This document shows, piece after piece, positions 25,847-35,383 of a DNA stretch of 64,000 bases. Made by a program: the position numbers and the translations under genes. Positions within the stretch are counted from its first letter, which is position 1; every line of letters starts with the position of its first letter. The stretch is from Mycobacterium mantenii (lineage in GTDB: Bacteria; Actinomycetota; Actinomycetes; Mycobacteriales; Mycobacteriaceae): NCBI RefSeq assembly GCF_010731775.1, contig NZ_AP022590.1:6121542-6185541 (forward strand), written 5' to 3'. A model generated the notes under the pieces. It was not told the origin of the DNA. It saw only the letters and a list, made by a program, of their open reading frames with translations, and did no database searches.

Positions 25847-26451
25847 CGCCCGCAGAGCTTGCGCGCCAGGCTCTCCCACGCGTCGCCCAGGGTCGCCAGC
25901 GTGTGGCCGCCCTCGGCCAGTTGATGCTCGACATAGTCGACGTCGAGCAGCGCGAGCAACGCGTCCGTCTGGGCATCGAGGTCGCCGGTGGACTCGGCCG
26001 CCTTGAGCAGCACCCGCACGTGCGTGCGCAGCACCATGGCCGGTGCGTTGTGCCGGTTCTGCGGGTCGCGGTTGGCCGCGGATAGCAGTTCGCAATGGTA
26101 GTGGGCGAAGCGGATCCGCTCCCGGCCGAAAGCGATCAGCCGATCGGTCGGCGGTGCGCCGGGGCCCAGCGGCGGCGGGCCGAACAGGAACGCCTGCTGA
26201 ACGGCCCGTTCGTCCTCGTCGAGCAGCACCATCATCAGGCCGGCCCGGCTGCCGAAGCGGCGGAACAGCGTGCCTTTGCCGACTCCGGCGGCGGCGGCGA
26301 TGTCGTCGGTGGTGACGGCGTCGGCGCCGCGCTCGGCGACCAGGTTCCGGGCTGCCTGGAGGAGCAGGGCGCGGTTGCGTGCCGCGTCGCCCCGTTCCTG
26401 GTGCACCACCCGGGGGGCGAACACATGCAACTCACCGGTCCGCTCGCTCAC
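25843..26451 (-). CDS. TetR family regulator (Rv3055-like)
   Basis: 202 residues. The DNA-binding helix-turn-helix is AVTTDDIAAAAGVGKGTLFR followed by RFGSRAGLM. The start ATG at 26451 faces the FMN reductase gene, and a perfect 14-bp palindrome lies between them. The gene is translationally coupled to dinB2, so the regulator, polymerase and reductase probably form one regulon responding to redox-active or quinone-like compounds (inference). Confidence 0.88.
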   Translation of the reverse strand: MSERTGELHVFAPRVVHQERGDAARNRALLLQAARNLVAERGADAVTTDDIAAAAGVGKGTLFRRFGSRAGLMMVLLDEDERAVQQAFLFGPPPLGPGAPPTDRLIAFGRERIRFAHYHCELLSAANRDPQNRHNAPAMVLRTHVRVLLKAAESTGDLDAQTDALLALLDVDYVEHQLAEGGHTLATLGDAWESLARKLCGR

Positions 26452-26480
26452 CCCTGCACTTTAACGCTGCCGGAATTAAT

Positions 26481-26494
26481 CGGACTATAGTCCG
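26481..26494. promoter_or_regulatory. Perfect palindrome CGGACTATAGTCCG, likely TetR operator
   Basis: The 14-bp palindrome lies 30 bp from the TetR start and 50 bp from the reductase start. It could serve as operator for both divergent genes. The TATAGT in its centre may double as -10 element for the reductase. Confidence 0.6.
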
Positions 26495-26543
26495 GTTAGA
26501 TCGTGCGAAGATGTACACAACGATCGAAGGGAAACTCCGACCA

Positions 26544-27098
26544 GTGGCAATCAAAATTTTGGCGTTCGTGGGAAGTCTGCGGGCGGCGTCGATCAACCGC
26601 CAGATCGCCGAGTTGGCAAGGGCGGTCGCCGCCGACGACGTGACCGTCACGATCTTCGAGGGGCTCGGTGAACTGCCGTTCTACAACGAGGAGATCGACG
26701 GCGTGATGAACATCGGCGCGCCACCGCTGGCCCCGGTGGCCGCGCTGCGCGCCGCGGCGGCCGACGCCGACGCCGCCCTGGTGGTCACCCCCGAATACAA
26801 CGGCAGCTACCCGGCCGTCATCAAGAACGCGATCGACTGGCTGTCCCGCCCGTTCGGCGACGGCGCGCTGAAGGGCAAGCCACTGGCGGTCATCGGGGGA
26901 TCCTTCGGCCAGTACGGCGGGGTCTGGGCGCACGACGACACCCGCAAGTCCTTCGGCATTGCCGGCGCGCGGGTCGTGGAGTCGATCAAACTGTCGGTGC
27001 CGTTCAAAACCCTGGAGGGCAAGGCGCCTGCCGAGCACGCCGAGCTGTCCGGGAACGTGCGTGATGTGGTGGGCAAGCTGGCGGCCGAAGTCGGCTGA
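26544..27098 (+). CDS. NADPH-dependent FMN reductase (quinone reductase family)
   Basis: 184 residues from the GTG at 26544, equal to the H37Rv counterpart Rv3054c as I recall. ILAFVGSLRAASINRQIAEL is the flavodoxin-like phosphate loop, VVTPEYNGSYPAVIKNAIDW the second FMN-binding motif, and PLAVIGGSFGQYGGVWAHDD follows. It reduces FMN or quinones with NAD(P)H in the cytoplasm. An upstream ATG at 26511 would add 11 residues and lies closer to the operator; the conserved start is favoured. Confidence 0.87.
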   Translation: MAIKILAFVGSLRAASINRQIAELARAVAADDVTVTIFEGLGELPFYNEEIDGVMNIGAPPLAPVAALRAAAADADAALVVTPEYNGSYPAVIKNAIDWLSRPFGDGALKGKPLAVIGGSFGQYGGVWAHDDTRKSFGIAGARVVESIKLSVPFKTLEGKAPAEHAELSGNVRDVVGKLAAEVG

Positions 27099-27159
27099 TT
27101 GGCGGAAGTCGACAAGCCGCTCGCCGGGCGACCAGCGAGGTTGCCACAACCGAATAGCC

Positions 27160-27187
27160 AAAGCCGCCAGCTTCGTCTGGCGGCTTT
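27160..27187 (+). terminator. Terminator hairpin after the FMN reductase gene
   Basis: AAAGCCGCCAG (27160-27170) pairs perfectly with CTGGCGGCTTT (27177-27187) across a 6-nt loop, 62 bp downstream of the reductase stop. The stem ends in TTT. The remaining 27188-27601 has no gene and carries the nrdH regulatory region. Confidence 0.75.
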
Positions 27188-27351
27188 GCTAGCGGCGGCC
27201 GGGCCCGTCGTCCTCGGGGGTCATGTCGGTGGTCGCTGATATATAGATGCACAGAGGCGCCCACGCCTCGGCGTGTGACTTGCGACACGCCGAGCGGGTG
27301 TTCAGATTTTTCGCGACAGGGCTCACGACCAGGGAATTTCAAAATTGTTAT

Positions 27352-27399
27352 TCAGAACATCTTGTATCTCGACATCTTGTCAGCCACTAGGTGTAGTGT
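27352..27399 (+). promoter_or_regulatory. Two NrdR-type boxes upstream of nrdHIE
   Basis: Box 2 at 27384-27399 contains CACTAGGTGTAGTG, with arms CACTA/TAGTG as in the NrdR consensus (acaCwAtATaTwGtgt). A weaker box 1 lies at 27352-27367 (core ACATCTTGT). Their start-to-start distance is 32 bp, three DNA turns, as known for NrdR boxes. NrdR represses ribonucleotide reductase genes when dATP is abundant. The same arrangement precedes nrdF2. Confidence 0.6.
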
Positions 27400-27601
27400 T
27401 TCGAGCACCGGCAGATCCCAGGACCACCAAGCCAGCCAGGCTCGGTGAACCCCCCGAAATCGGCACCCACAGGTCGTTCGACCTTGACCGCCGCACGACG
27501 GGAATCAGGGAGCCTGACGGATCGCTGAACATAGCAAAGACGCAGTCAAAAGTAGTTGCCAGTCCATTGGGTCCCCCTCTTCCGCAAAGGAGCGGCATTC
27601 T

Positions 27602-27841
27602 ATGAGCATCACCGTGTACACCAAGCCGGCATGTGTGCAGTGCAGCGCGACCTACAAGGCGCTGGACAAGCAGGGCATCGCCTACGAGAAGGTCGACATC
27701 TCGCTGGACGCCGAGGCGCGTGACTACGTGATGGCCCTGGGATACCTGCAGGCACCCGTGGTGGTGGCGGGCAACGACCACTGGTCGGGTTTCCGGCCCG
27801 ACCGCATCAAGGCGCTGTCCACGGCGGAACTGAGCGCGTAA
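27602..27841 (+). CDS. nrdH: NrdH-redoxin (glutaredoxin-like)
   Basis: 79 residues with the redox motif CVQC in TKPACVQCSATYKALDKQGI. It supplies electrons to the class Ib ribonucleotide reductase NrdE/NrdF, itself reduced by thioredoxin reductase. The C-terminal WSGFRPDRIK motif is diagnostic of NrdH rather than glutaredoxin. It starts the nrdH-nrdI-nrdE operon; nrdI follows after 27 bp with a strong ribosome site. A GGAGCGG stretch lies before the ATG. Confidence 0.95.
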   Translation: MSITVYTKPACVQCSATYKALDKQGIAYEKVDISLDAEARDYVMALGYLQAPVVVAGNDHWSGFRPDRIKALSTAELSA

Positions 27842-27868
27842 GGCAAGACGTTAGGTAAGGAGGTTGCG

Positions 27869-28426
27869 GTGCAGTCGCGCAACCCAGATTGGACGGGTGA
27901 CGACCCGCTTGGCCCGGCTAGACTTGATGGCGGCGACCCGCTTCATCCGGCTACGCCGGACTCGCGATCGCCGCGGCCGCGTTTGCGATCGTCACTGGTC
28001 TATTTCTCCTCGGTCTCGGAGAACACCCACCGCTTCGTGGAGAAGCTGGGGATCCCCGCCACGCGGATACCACTGCATGACCGCATCGAGGTAGACCAGC
28101 CCTACGTCCTCGTCCTGCCCACCTACGGCGGCGGCCGGGCCACTCCCGACCTCAACGCCGGCGGCTACGTGCCCAAGCAGGTCATCGCCTTTTTGAACAA
28201 TGAGCACAACCGGTCGTTGATCCGCGGCGTCATCGCCGCGGGCAACAACAACTTCGGCGCCGAATTCGCCTACGCGGGCAACGTGATCTCGCGCAAGTGC
28301 GGCGTCCCGTACCTCTACCGCTTCGAACTAATGGGAACCCAGGACGACGTGGATGCCGTCCGCGCGGGCTTAGCCGATTTCTGGAAGGAACAGACGTGTC
28401 ACCAACCGTCGCTGCAGAGCCTGTAA
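27869..28426 (+). CDS. nrdI: NrdI flavodoxin-like maturation factor with repeat-derived N-terminus
   Basis: 185 residues from the GTG at 27869, which has a perfect AAGGAGG 5 bp upstream. From residue 42 on it is a standard NrdI ([59 protein letters not shown]). NrdI supplies oxidant to load the Mn2 tyrosyl radical of NrdF. The H37Rv protein has only about 6 residues before SLVYFSS; here about 35 more derive from a GC-rich palindromic repeat inserted in frame. The stop overlaps the nrdE start by 31 bp. Confidence 0.9.
   Translation: MQSRNPDWTGDDPLGPARLDGGDPLHPATPDSRSPRPRLRSSLVYFSSVSENTHRFVEKLGIPATRIPLHDRIEVDQPYVLVLPTYGGGRATPDLNAGGYVPKQVIAFLNNEHNRSLIRGVIAAGNNNFGAEFAYAGNVISRKCGVPYLYRFELMGTQDDVDAVRAGLADFWKEQTCHQPSLQSL
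27897..27995 (-). repeat. GC-rich palindromic repeat inside the nrdI 5' coding region
   Basis: The unit is bounded by GTGACGA (27897-27903) and TCGTCAC (27989-27995). Read on the minus strand it runs GTGACGATCGCAAACGCGGC..., close to the units at 62764-62986 (GTAGCGATCGCAAGCGCGGC) and 59494-59610. An inner copy (GGCGATCGCGAG ... GCGGGTCGCC) is nested in it. Its length keeps the nrdI frame open. Confidence 0.65.
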
Positions 28427-30561
28427 CCACCGGAGCCCACGCATTGCCGGGGGAGACGGATTATCACGCGCTCAACGCGATGCTGAACCTGTACGACGCG
28501 GACGGCAAGATTCAGTTCGACAAGGACCGCGAGGCCGCGCATCAGTACTTCCTGCAGCACGTCAACCAGAACACGGTGTTCTTCCACAATCAGGACGAAA
28601 AGCTCGACTACCTGATCAAGGAGAACTATTACGAGCGTGAGGTTCTCGACCAGTACAGCCGTAACTTCGTCAAGACGCTGCTGGACCGCGCCTACGCCAA
28701 GAAGTTCCGGTTCCCGACGTTTTGGGCGCGTTCAAGTACTACACCTCCTACACGCTGAAGACGTTCGACGGGAAGCGTTACCTGGAGCGCTTCGAAGACC
28801 GCGTGGTCATGGTGGCGCTGACGCTGGCCGCCGGCGACACCATCCTGGCCGAGAAGCTCGTCGACGAGATCATCGACGGCCGCTTCCAGCCGGCCACCCC
28901 GACGTTCCTGAACTCGGGCAAGAAGCAGCGCGGCGAACCGGTGAGCTGCTTTTTTGCTGCGCATCGAGGACAACATGGAGTCGATCGGGCGGTCGATCAA
29001 CTCCGCGCTGCAGCTGTCCAAGCGCGGCGGGGGGAGTTGCGTTGCTGCTCAGCAACATTCGCGAGCACGGCGCCCCGATCAAGAACATCGAAAACCAATC
29101 CTCGGGTGTCATCCCGATCATGAAGCTGCTCGAGGACTCGTTCTCCTACGCCAACCAGCTCGGGGCCCGTCAGGGCGCGGGCGCGGTGTACCTGCACGCG
29201 CATCACCCGGACATCTATCGGTTCCTGGACACCAAGCGCGAGAACGCCGACGAGAAGATCCGCATCAAGACGCTGAGCCTGGGTGTGGTGATCCCCGACA
29301 TCACCTTCGAGCTGGCCAAGAAGAACGAGGACATGTACCTGTTCTCGCCGTATGACGTCGAGCGGGTCTACGGTCTGCCGTTCGCCGACATCTCGGTGAC
29401 CGAGAAGTACTACGAGATGGTCGACGACGCCCGCATCCGCAAGACCAAGATCAAGGCACGGGAGTTCTTCCAGACGCTGGCCGAGCTGCAGTTCGAGTCC
29501 GGTTACCCCTACATCATGTTCGAGGACACGGTGAACCGGGCCAACCCGATCGACGGCAAGATCACCCACTCGAACCTGTGCTCGGAGATTCTGCAGGTGT
29601 CCACGCCGTCGGTGTTCAACGACGACCTGTCGTATGCCAAAGTGGGCAAGGACATTTCGTGCAACCTGGGATCGCTGAACATCGCCAAGACGATGGACTC
29701 GCCCGACTTCGCGCAGACCATCGAGGTCGCGATCCGCGCGCTGACGGCGGTGAGCGATCAGACGCACATCTGGTCGGTGCCCTCAATCGAGCAGGGCAAC
29801 AACGAGTCCCACGCGATCGGGCTCGGTCAGATGAATCTGCACGGCTACCTGGCCCGCGAGCGCATTCTCTACGGCTCCGAAGAGGGCGTCGACTTCACCA
29901 ACATCTACTTCTACACCGTGCTCTACCACGCGCTGCGCGCGTCGAATCGCATCGCGATCGAGCGGGTTCGAAGTTCGGCGGCTTCGAGAAGTCGAAGTAC
30001 GCCTCGGGTGAATTCTTCGACAAGTACACCGAGCAGGTGTGGGAGCCGGCCACCCCGCGGGTCCGGGAGCTCTTCGTCGAGGCGGGCATCCGCATTCCGA
30101 CGCAAGAGGATTGGCGACGGCTCAAGGAGTCGGTGCAGCAGCACGGCATCTACAACCAGAACCTGCAGGCCGTCCCGCCGACGGGGTCGATCAGCTACAT
30201 CAACCACTCGACCAGCTCGATCCACCCGGTGGCGAGCAAGATCGAGATCCGCAAGGAAGGCAAGATCGGCCGCGTCTACTACCCGGCGCCCTATCTGACC
30301 AACGACAACCTGGAGTACTACCAGGACGCCTACGAGATCGGCTACGAGAAGATCATCGACACCTACGCCGCGGCCACCCAGCACGTGGACCAGGGGCTGA
30401 GCCTGACGTTGTTCTTCAAGGACACCGCCACCACCCGCGAGGTGAACAAGGCGCAGATCTACGCCTGGCGCAAGGGAATCAAGACGCTGTACTACATCCG
30501 GCTGCGCCAGATGGCCTTGGAGGGAACAGAGGTCGAGGGCTGCGTGTCCTGCATGCTGTAG
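28396..30561 (+). CDS. nrdE: Ribonucleotide reductase class Ib alpha subunit NrdE (four frameshifts in this sequence)
   Basis: The corrected product is about 720 residues and matches NrdE throughout: [20 protein letters not shown] at the start, SNLCSEILQ with an active-site cysteine, the NLGSLNIAK block, [18 protein letters not shown], and the redox tail EGCVSCML. It reduces ribonucleoside diphosphates with NrdF. The frame breaks at about 28728 (one base short near TTTT), 28955 (six Ts instead of five), 29035 (extra A in a G run) and 29972 (GGG instead of GGGG). The four changes cancel out, so sequencing error is likelier than a pseudogene. The GTG at 28396 overlaps nrdI. Confidence 0.9.
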
Positions 30562-30610
30562 AACCTCGGGCTGATCGGCCAGTCTGCCCAGGTCAGCGCT
30601 GCAGCGCGGT

Positions 30611-31351
30611 ATGGTGCTTGATGTGGTGAGAATTACCCGACCCCACCCCAGCGTCAAGCCTGGGGCCAAGGTTGACGCGCGCAGCGAACGCTGGCGCGAG
30701 CACCGCAAGAAAGTGCGCAACGAAATCGTCGACGCGGCCTTCCGCGCGATCGATCGCCTCGGGCCCGAGCTGTCCGTGCGGGAGATCGCCGAGGAGGCCG
30801 GCACCGCCAAACCGAAGATCTACCGGCATTTTCACGACAAGTCCGACCTGTTCCAGGCGATCGGGGAGCGTCTGCGCGACATGCTGTGGGCGGCGATCTT
30901 CCCGTCCATCGACCTGAAAACCGACTCGGCCCGCGAGGTGATCCGGCGCAGCGTCGAGGAGTACGTGGTCCTGGTCGACAAGCACCCCAACGTGCTGCGC
31001 GTGTTCATCCAGGGCCGGTCGGCGGCCAGCCCCCAGATCCTCGACGAGGGACGCGGAATCACCCTGGCCGTGGCCGACATGTTCGACAACGAGCTGCGCG
31101 AGATGGAGCTCGACCACGCGGCGGTCGAACTGGCCGGGCACGCGGCCTTCGGCTGCGCCGCGTCGGCCACCGAGTGGTGGCTGGGTCCCGAGCCGGACAG
31201 CCCGCGCCTGATGACGCGCGAGCAATTCGTCGCGCACCTGACCACCATCATGATGGGTGTCATCGTCGGCACCGCCGAGGCGCTGGGCATCAGGATGAAC
31301 CCTGACCTGCCGGTTCACGACATGGTGGCCGGTGACTCGGCCGCGAGCTGA
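30611..31351 (+). CDS. TetR family regulator (Rv3050c-like)
   Basis: 246 residues. The HTH is ELSVREIAEEAGTAKPKIYR followed by HFHDKSDLF. A basic N-terminal stretch (SERWREHRKKVRNEIV) precedes it, as often seen in mycobacterial TetR proteins. The next gene on the same strand is a Baeyer-Villiger monooxygenase, and an imperfect palindrome with ATACCC/GGGTAT arms lies between them, so it probably controls that enzyme. GTG codons at 30623-30626 are alternative starts. Confidence 0.87.
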   Translation: MVLDVVRITRPHPSVKPGAKVDARSERWREHRKKVRNEIVDAAFRAIDRLGPELSVREIAEEAGTAKPKIYRHFHDKSDLFQAIGERLRDMLWAAIFPSIDLKTDSAREVIRRSVEEYVVLVDKHPNVLRVFIQGRSAASPQILDEGRGITLAVADMFDNELREMELDHAAVELAGHAAFGCAASATEWWLGPEPDSPRLMTREQFVAHLTTIMMGVIVGTAEALGIRMNPDLPVHDMVAGDSAAS

Positions 31352-31364
31352 GCGAGCTGCGGCG

Positions 31365-31425
31365 TTGACAACCACCGCGGCCATCGATAACACTCGTCCA
31401 ATCCGATACCCTGGGTACCGGGTAT
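31365..31425 (+). promoter_or_regulatory. Promoter and candidate operator of the Baeyer-Villiger monooxygenase gene
   Basis: TTGACA (31365-31370), 17 bp, then TAACAC (31388-31393) resemble a primary sigma promoter. Just downstream, ATACCC (31406-31411) and GGGTAT (31420-31425) form an inverted repeat around TGGGTACC, suitable for repression by the TetR protein encoded upstream. Confidence 0.5.
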
Positions 31426-31504
31426 TCTGCGTCAGCCGGGGGCCGTAGCGAAGACGCCGGCTAAAGCCGACCAAAACAGGCCTGGAGAGAAAGACCGATC
31501 GACC

Positions 31505-33046
31505 GTGACCGACGTCGTGACACAAACCGAGACCATCCCGGGGGCCAACGCCTCGAAACCCGTGCACACACGCGCCGTCATCATCGGGACCGGGTTCTCC
31601 GGTCTGGGGATGGCCATCGAGCTGCAGAAGCGGGGCATCGGCTTCGTCATCCTGGAAAAGGCCGGCGACATCGGCGGCACCTGGCGGGACAACAGCTACC
31701 CCGGGTGCGCCTGCGACATCCCGTCGCACCTCTACTCGTTCTCGTTCGAGCCCAAGCCCGACTGGAAGAACCCGTTCTCTTTCCAGCCCGAGATCTGGGA
31801 CTACCTCAAAGGAGTCACCGAGAAATACGGGCTGCGTCGCTACATCGAGTTCAACTCGCTGGTCGACCGCGCCCACTGGGACGACGACGAGAACCGCTGG
31901 CACGTGTTCACCACCGACGGACGCGAATACGTCGCGCAGTTCTTGATCTCGGGTGCCGGCGCCCTGCACATCCCGTCCATGCCCGACATCGAGGGTCGCG
32001 ACGAATTCCGTGGCGCCGCTTTCCACTCCGCGGAGTGGGATCACAGCGTTGACCTGACCGGCAAGCGGGTGGCGGTGATCGGGACCGGCGCCAGCGCGAT
32101 CCAGATCGTGCCGGAGATCGTCGGTCAGGTCGCCGAACTTCAGCTCTACCAACGCACTCCGCCGTGGGTGGTCCCGCGCTCCAACCCCGAGATCCCGCCA
32201 GCGGTGCGCGGGGCCATGGAGAACGTGCCCGGCCTGCGCGCGCTGGTCCGTCTCGCGATCTACTGGGGGCAGGAAGCGCTGGCCTTCGGCATGACCAAGC
32301 GGCCGAACCTGCTCAAGTTCATCGAGGCCTACTGCAAATACAACATTCGCCGGTCGGTCAAGGACCGGGAGCTGCGGCGCAAGCTGATCCCGAACTACCG
32401 CATCGGGTGCAAGCGAATCCTGAACTCCTCCACTTACTATGGCGCGGTTGCCGACCCGAAGACCGAACTGGTCACCGACCACATCGCGCGAATCACCGCC
32501 GACGGCATCGTCACCGCCGACGGCACCCACCGGCCGGCCGACGTGATCGTGTATGCCACCGGCTTCCACGTCACCGACTCCTACACCTACGTCCAGATCA
32601 AGGGACTGCACGGCGAGGACCTGGTGGACCGCTGGAACCGCGAGGGCATCGGCGCGCACCGCGGGATCACCGTCGCCGACGTACCCAACCTGTTCTTCCT
32701 GCTGGGCCCCAACACCGGGCTGGGACACAACTCGGTGGTGTTCATGATCGAATCCCAGATCCATTACGTCGCAGACGCGATCGCGACCTGCGACAGGCTG
32801 GGCGCACAGGCGCTGGCGCCGACCCGCGCCGCCCAGGACAAGTTCAACGACGAGCTGCAGCGCCGGCTGGGACCGTCGGTGTGGAACAGCGGCGGCTGCA
32901 GCAGCTGGTATCTGGACGAGCACGGCAAGAACACCGTGCTCTGGGGCGGCTACACCTGGGAGTACTGGCGGGCGACCCGCTCAGTCAAGCCGGAGGAATA
33001 CCAGTTCTACGGTATGAACATGGGCGAGGCCGCGGCCGCCTCCTGA
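31505..33046 (+). CDS. Baeyer-Villiger flavin monooxygenase (Rv3049c-like)
   Basis: 513 residues from a GTG start. The FAD-binding Rossmann motif is IGTGFSGLGMAIELQKRG, the GDIGGTWRDNSYPGCACD block follows, the Baeyer-Villiger fingerprint is FRGAAFHSAEWDHSVD near residue 165, and the NADPH motif is VIGTGASAIQIVPEI. It inserts oxygen next to a ketone using FAD and NADPH. Natural substrates are unknown; related mycobacterial enzymes also activate thioamide drugs such as ethionamide. It ends 15 bp before the 3' end of the convergent TetR gene. Confidence 0.92.
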   Translation: MTDVVTQTETIPGANASKPVHTRAVIIGTGFSGLGMAIELQKRGIGFVILEKAGDIGGTWRDNSYPGCACDIPSHLYSFSFEPKPDWKNPFSFQPEIWDYLKGVTEKYGLRRYIEFNSLVDRAHWDDDENRWHVFTTDGREYVAQFLISGAGALHIPSMPDIEGRDEFRGAAFHSAEWDHSVDLTGKRVAVIGTGASAIQIVPEIVGQVAELQLYQRTPPWVVPRSNPEIPPAVRGAMENVPGLRALVRLAIYWGQEALAFGMTKRPNLLKFIEAYCKYNIRRSVKDRELRRKLIPNYRIGCKRILNSSTYYGAVADPKTELVTDHIARITADGIVTADGTHRPADVIVYATGFHVTDSYTYVQIKGLHGEDLVDRWNREGIGAHRGITVADVPNLFFLLGPNTGLGHNSVVFMIESQIHYVADAIATCDRLGAQALAPTRAAQDKFNDELQRRLGPSVWNSGGCSSWYLDEHGKNTVLWGGYTWEYWRATRSVKPEEYQFYGMNMGEAAAAS

Positions 33047-33061
33047 CGTCGGGCGCGCGAA

Positions 33062-33606
33062 TCATCGCTGACGCCTGAGGAGTTCGGCGAAGGCCTGCGC
33101 GGCGGCGTCCACACCGGCGTCGTCGTCGGTGGCCACCAGATCCAGCAGCAGGCCGCGGGCGACGGCCAGTCCCAGTCGCGCCAGGGCGGGTTCGACCGGT
33201 CCTCGGCGATCGCGTCGACTTCGGCCAACCAGCCGGTGACGGCGCCGGGAACCATTCGGGCAAAAGGCTTTTCGCCCTGGACGGCGCGGGCGTAGCACTC
33301 GAAGAACAGCCGCTCGGATTCGCGCAATTCGGGTCGACGAAGGTCGGCCCACATCGCCGCGAAGCTGCCGGCCGGATCGGCCGGCAATTCGGCCAGCAGC
33401 CCCATCTGTCGGCGCTCGACCTCCTCAACGATCGCCACGAGCAGATCTTCTCGAGAGCCGAAGTGGTGCAACAGCATCCGGTGGCTGGTGCCGACCGCGG
33501 CGGCCACTTCGCGCAGCGACCGGTCGCCGATGCCGCCGGTGGCGAACTCGGCGATGAGCGCATCGAGCAGTTGCCGGCGACGCTCGGTGTCAGGAGTGCG
33601 TGCCAT
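33062..33606 (-). CDS. TetR family regulator (one frameshift)
   Basis: The HTH is RSLREVAAAVGTSHRMLLHH followed by FGSREDLL, near residues 30-58. After VDAIAEDR the frame shifts near 33190: one missing G (CCGGTCG for CCGGGTCG) would restore EPALARLGLAVARGLLLDLV and the end FAELLRRQR. The corrected protein has about 181 residues. It overlaps the SRPBCC gene start region by 17 bp, so the two are coupled, and both should be controlled from the palindrome at 34031-34056. Confidence 0.82.
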
Positions 33607-34036
33607 TGGCGCGGCTGAGCTGTTCGGATCTGGCCTTGAGGCCCTGGGCCTCGAGTTGCAGGAAGCGCTTGGTCTTCTTGGCCATCAGCCGCCCCGCGAG
33701 GGCGCCCAGCACACCGCGCTGGCCGAGTTGCTGGCGCACCAGCGTGCGGCCGCCTGGCCGTGCGACGACATCGTGGCGAGCGGTCACCCGCGCCCCGGGA
33801 GAGATTTGCACCCAGGTCCAGGACGCACCCGGCTCGATGTCGGTGACCCTCCACACCAGCTTCGACATGCCGGGCTGCTTGATCGCGAACCGTCTGCCGA
33901 CGGCGAGCCCGGGCCCGTCCAGCCCGGTCAGGGAGGTCACCGACGCGGTCCAGTCGGGCCAGTGCTCGACGTCGGTGAAGACCTCCCAGACGAGTCGGGG
34001 CGGTGCGTCGATCTCGACACTGTCTTCGCTAATCAT
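33590..34036 (-). CDS. SRPBCC family protein (polyketide cyclase/START-like)
   Basis: 148 residues. The fold signature is SVEIDAPPRLVWEVFTDVEH followed by WPDWTASV, with the second half TWVQISPGARVTARHDVV. SRPBCC proteins bind hydrophobic ligands in a deep cavity; the ligand is unknown. The ATG (34036-34034) lies inside the left arm of the palindrome at 34031-34056, so the transcript must be leaderless or very short-leadered. The gene precedes and overlaps the TetR gene. Confidence 0.87.
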   Translation of the reverse strand: MISEDSVEIDAPPRLVWEVFTDVEHWPDWTASVTSLTGLDGPGLAVGRRFAIKQPGMSKLVWRVTDIEPGASWTWVQISPGARVTARHDVVARPGGRTLVRQQLGQRGVLGALAGRLMAKKTKRFLQLEAQGLKARSEQLSRANGTHS

Positions 34037-34056
34037 GTACCAAATGGTACATGATT
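34031..34056. promoter_or_regulatory. 26-bp palindromic operator overlapping a start codon
   Basis: Arms AATCATGTACCA (34031-34042) and TGGTACATGATT (34045-34056) are perfect reverse complements around AA. The SRPBCC start codon is contained in the left arm. A dimeric TetR protein from the coupled downstream gene is the obvious candidate to bind it. Confidence 0.7.
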
Positions 34057-34200
34057 AGCCGCGTGGTGAACAGCGGCTGGACGCGTCGATCGCGCCGGTG
34101 CGCGCATCCGGCCGGCGCTGATTCGCAGCAAATCCGGCCACACCGCCCGCGCCGCGGAGCTCATACTGGAGGTGACCCGACAGGTGTGCACGACACGCAA

Positions 34201-34248
34201 ACACAAGTTCTTGTGTTCCGCTGGGTTGTCGCACCCCAGGGGTAGTGT
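34201..34248 (+). promoter_or_regulatory. Two NrdR boxes upstream of nrdF2
   Basis: Box 1 is ACACAAGTTCTTGTGT (34201-34216), a near-ideal NrdR palindrome. Box 2 is ACCCCAGGGGTAGTGT (34233-34248). They start 32 bp apart, the same spacing as upstream of nrdH, and both second boxes end in TAGTGT. The nrdF2 GTG is 50 bp downstream. Co-regulation of the two separated class Ib loci by NrdR follows from this. Confidence 0.7.
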
Positions 34249-34285
34249 CTGGAGCCTGAGATCAATCCGGCGAAACGGTGTGTGA

Positions 34286-35272
<987 letters not shown>

Positions 35273-35359
35273 TTTCGCAGGTCAGCGGATAAATCGGTGG
35301 CCGGGCACTCCGGCGGCAGCGTCCCATCGCTCGCCTTGGCTGGCAGCCCGTGCCCGCCC

Positions 35360-35383
35360 CGTGCCCACATTTTGCCCACACTT
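35360..35383 (+). repeat. Candidate integrase arm-type site, left
   Basis: The 24-bp segment starting CGTGCCCACATTTTGCCCAC recurs identically at 55627-55650. It contains two adjacent 11-bp units (TGCCCACATTT and TGCCCACACTT). It starts 90 bp inside the attL repeat and also encodes part of the integrase C-terminal region. Paired repeats flanking a core are the expected layout of arm-binding sites in an attP. Confidence 0.65.

Noticed and set aside
28396..30561. Programmed frameshifting or an intein in nrdE
   Set aside because: Four shifts lie at different homopolymers, with no extra sequence and no stimulating structure; sequencing error is simpler.
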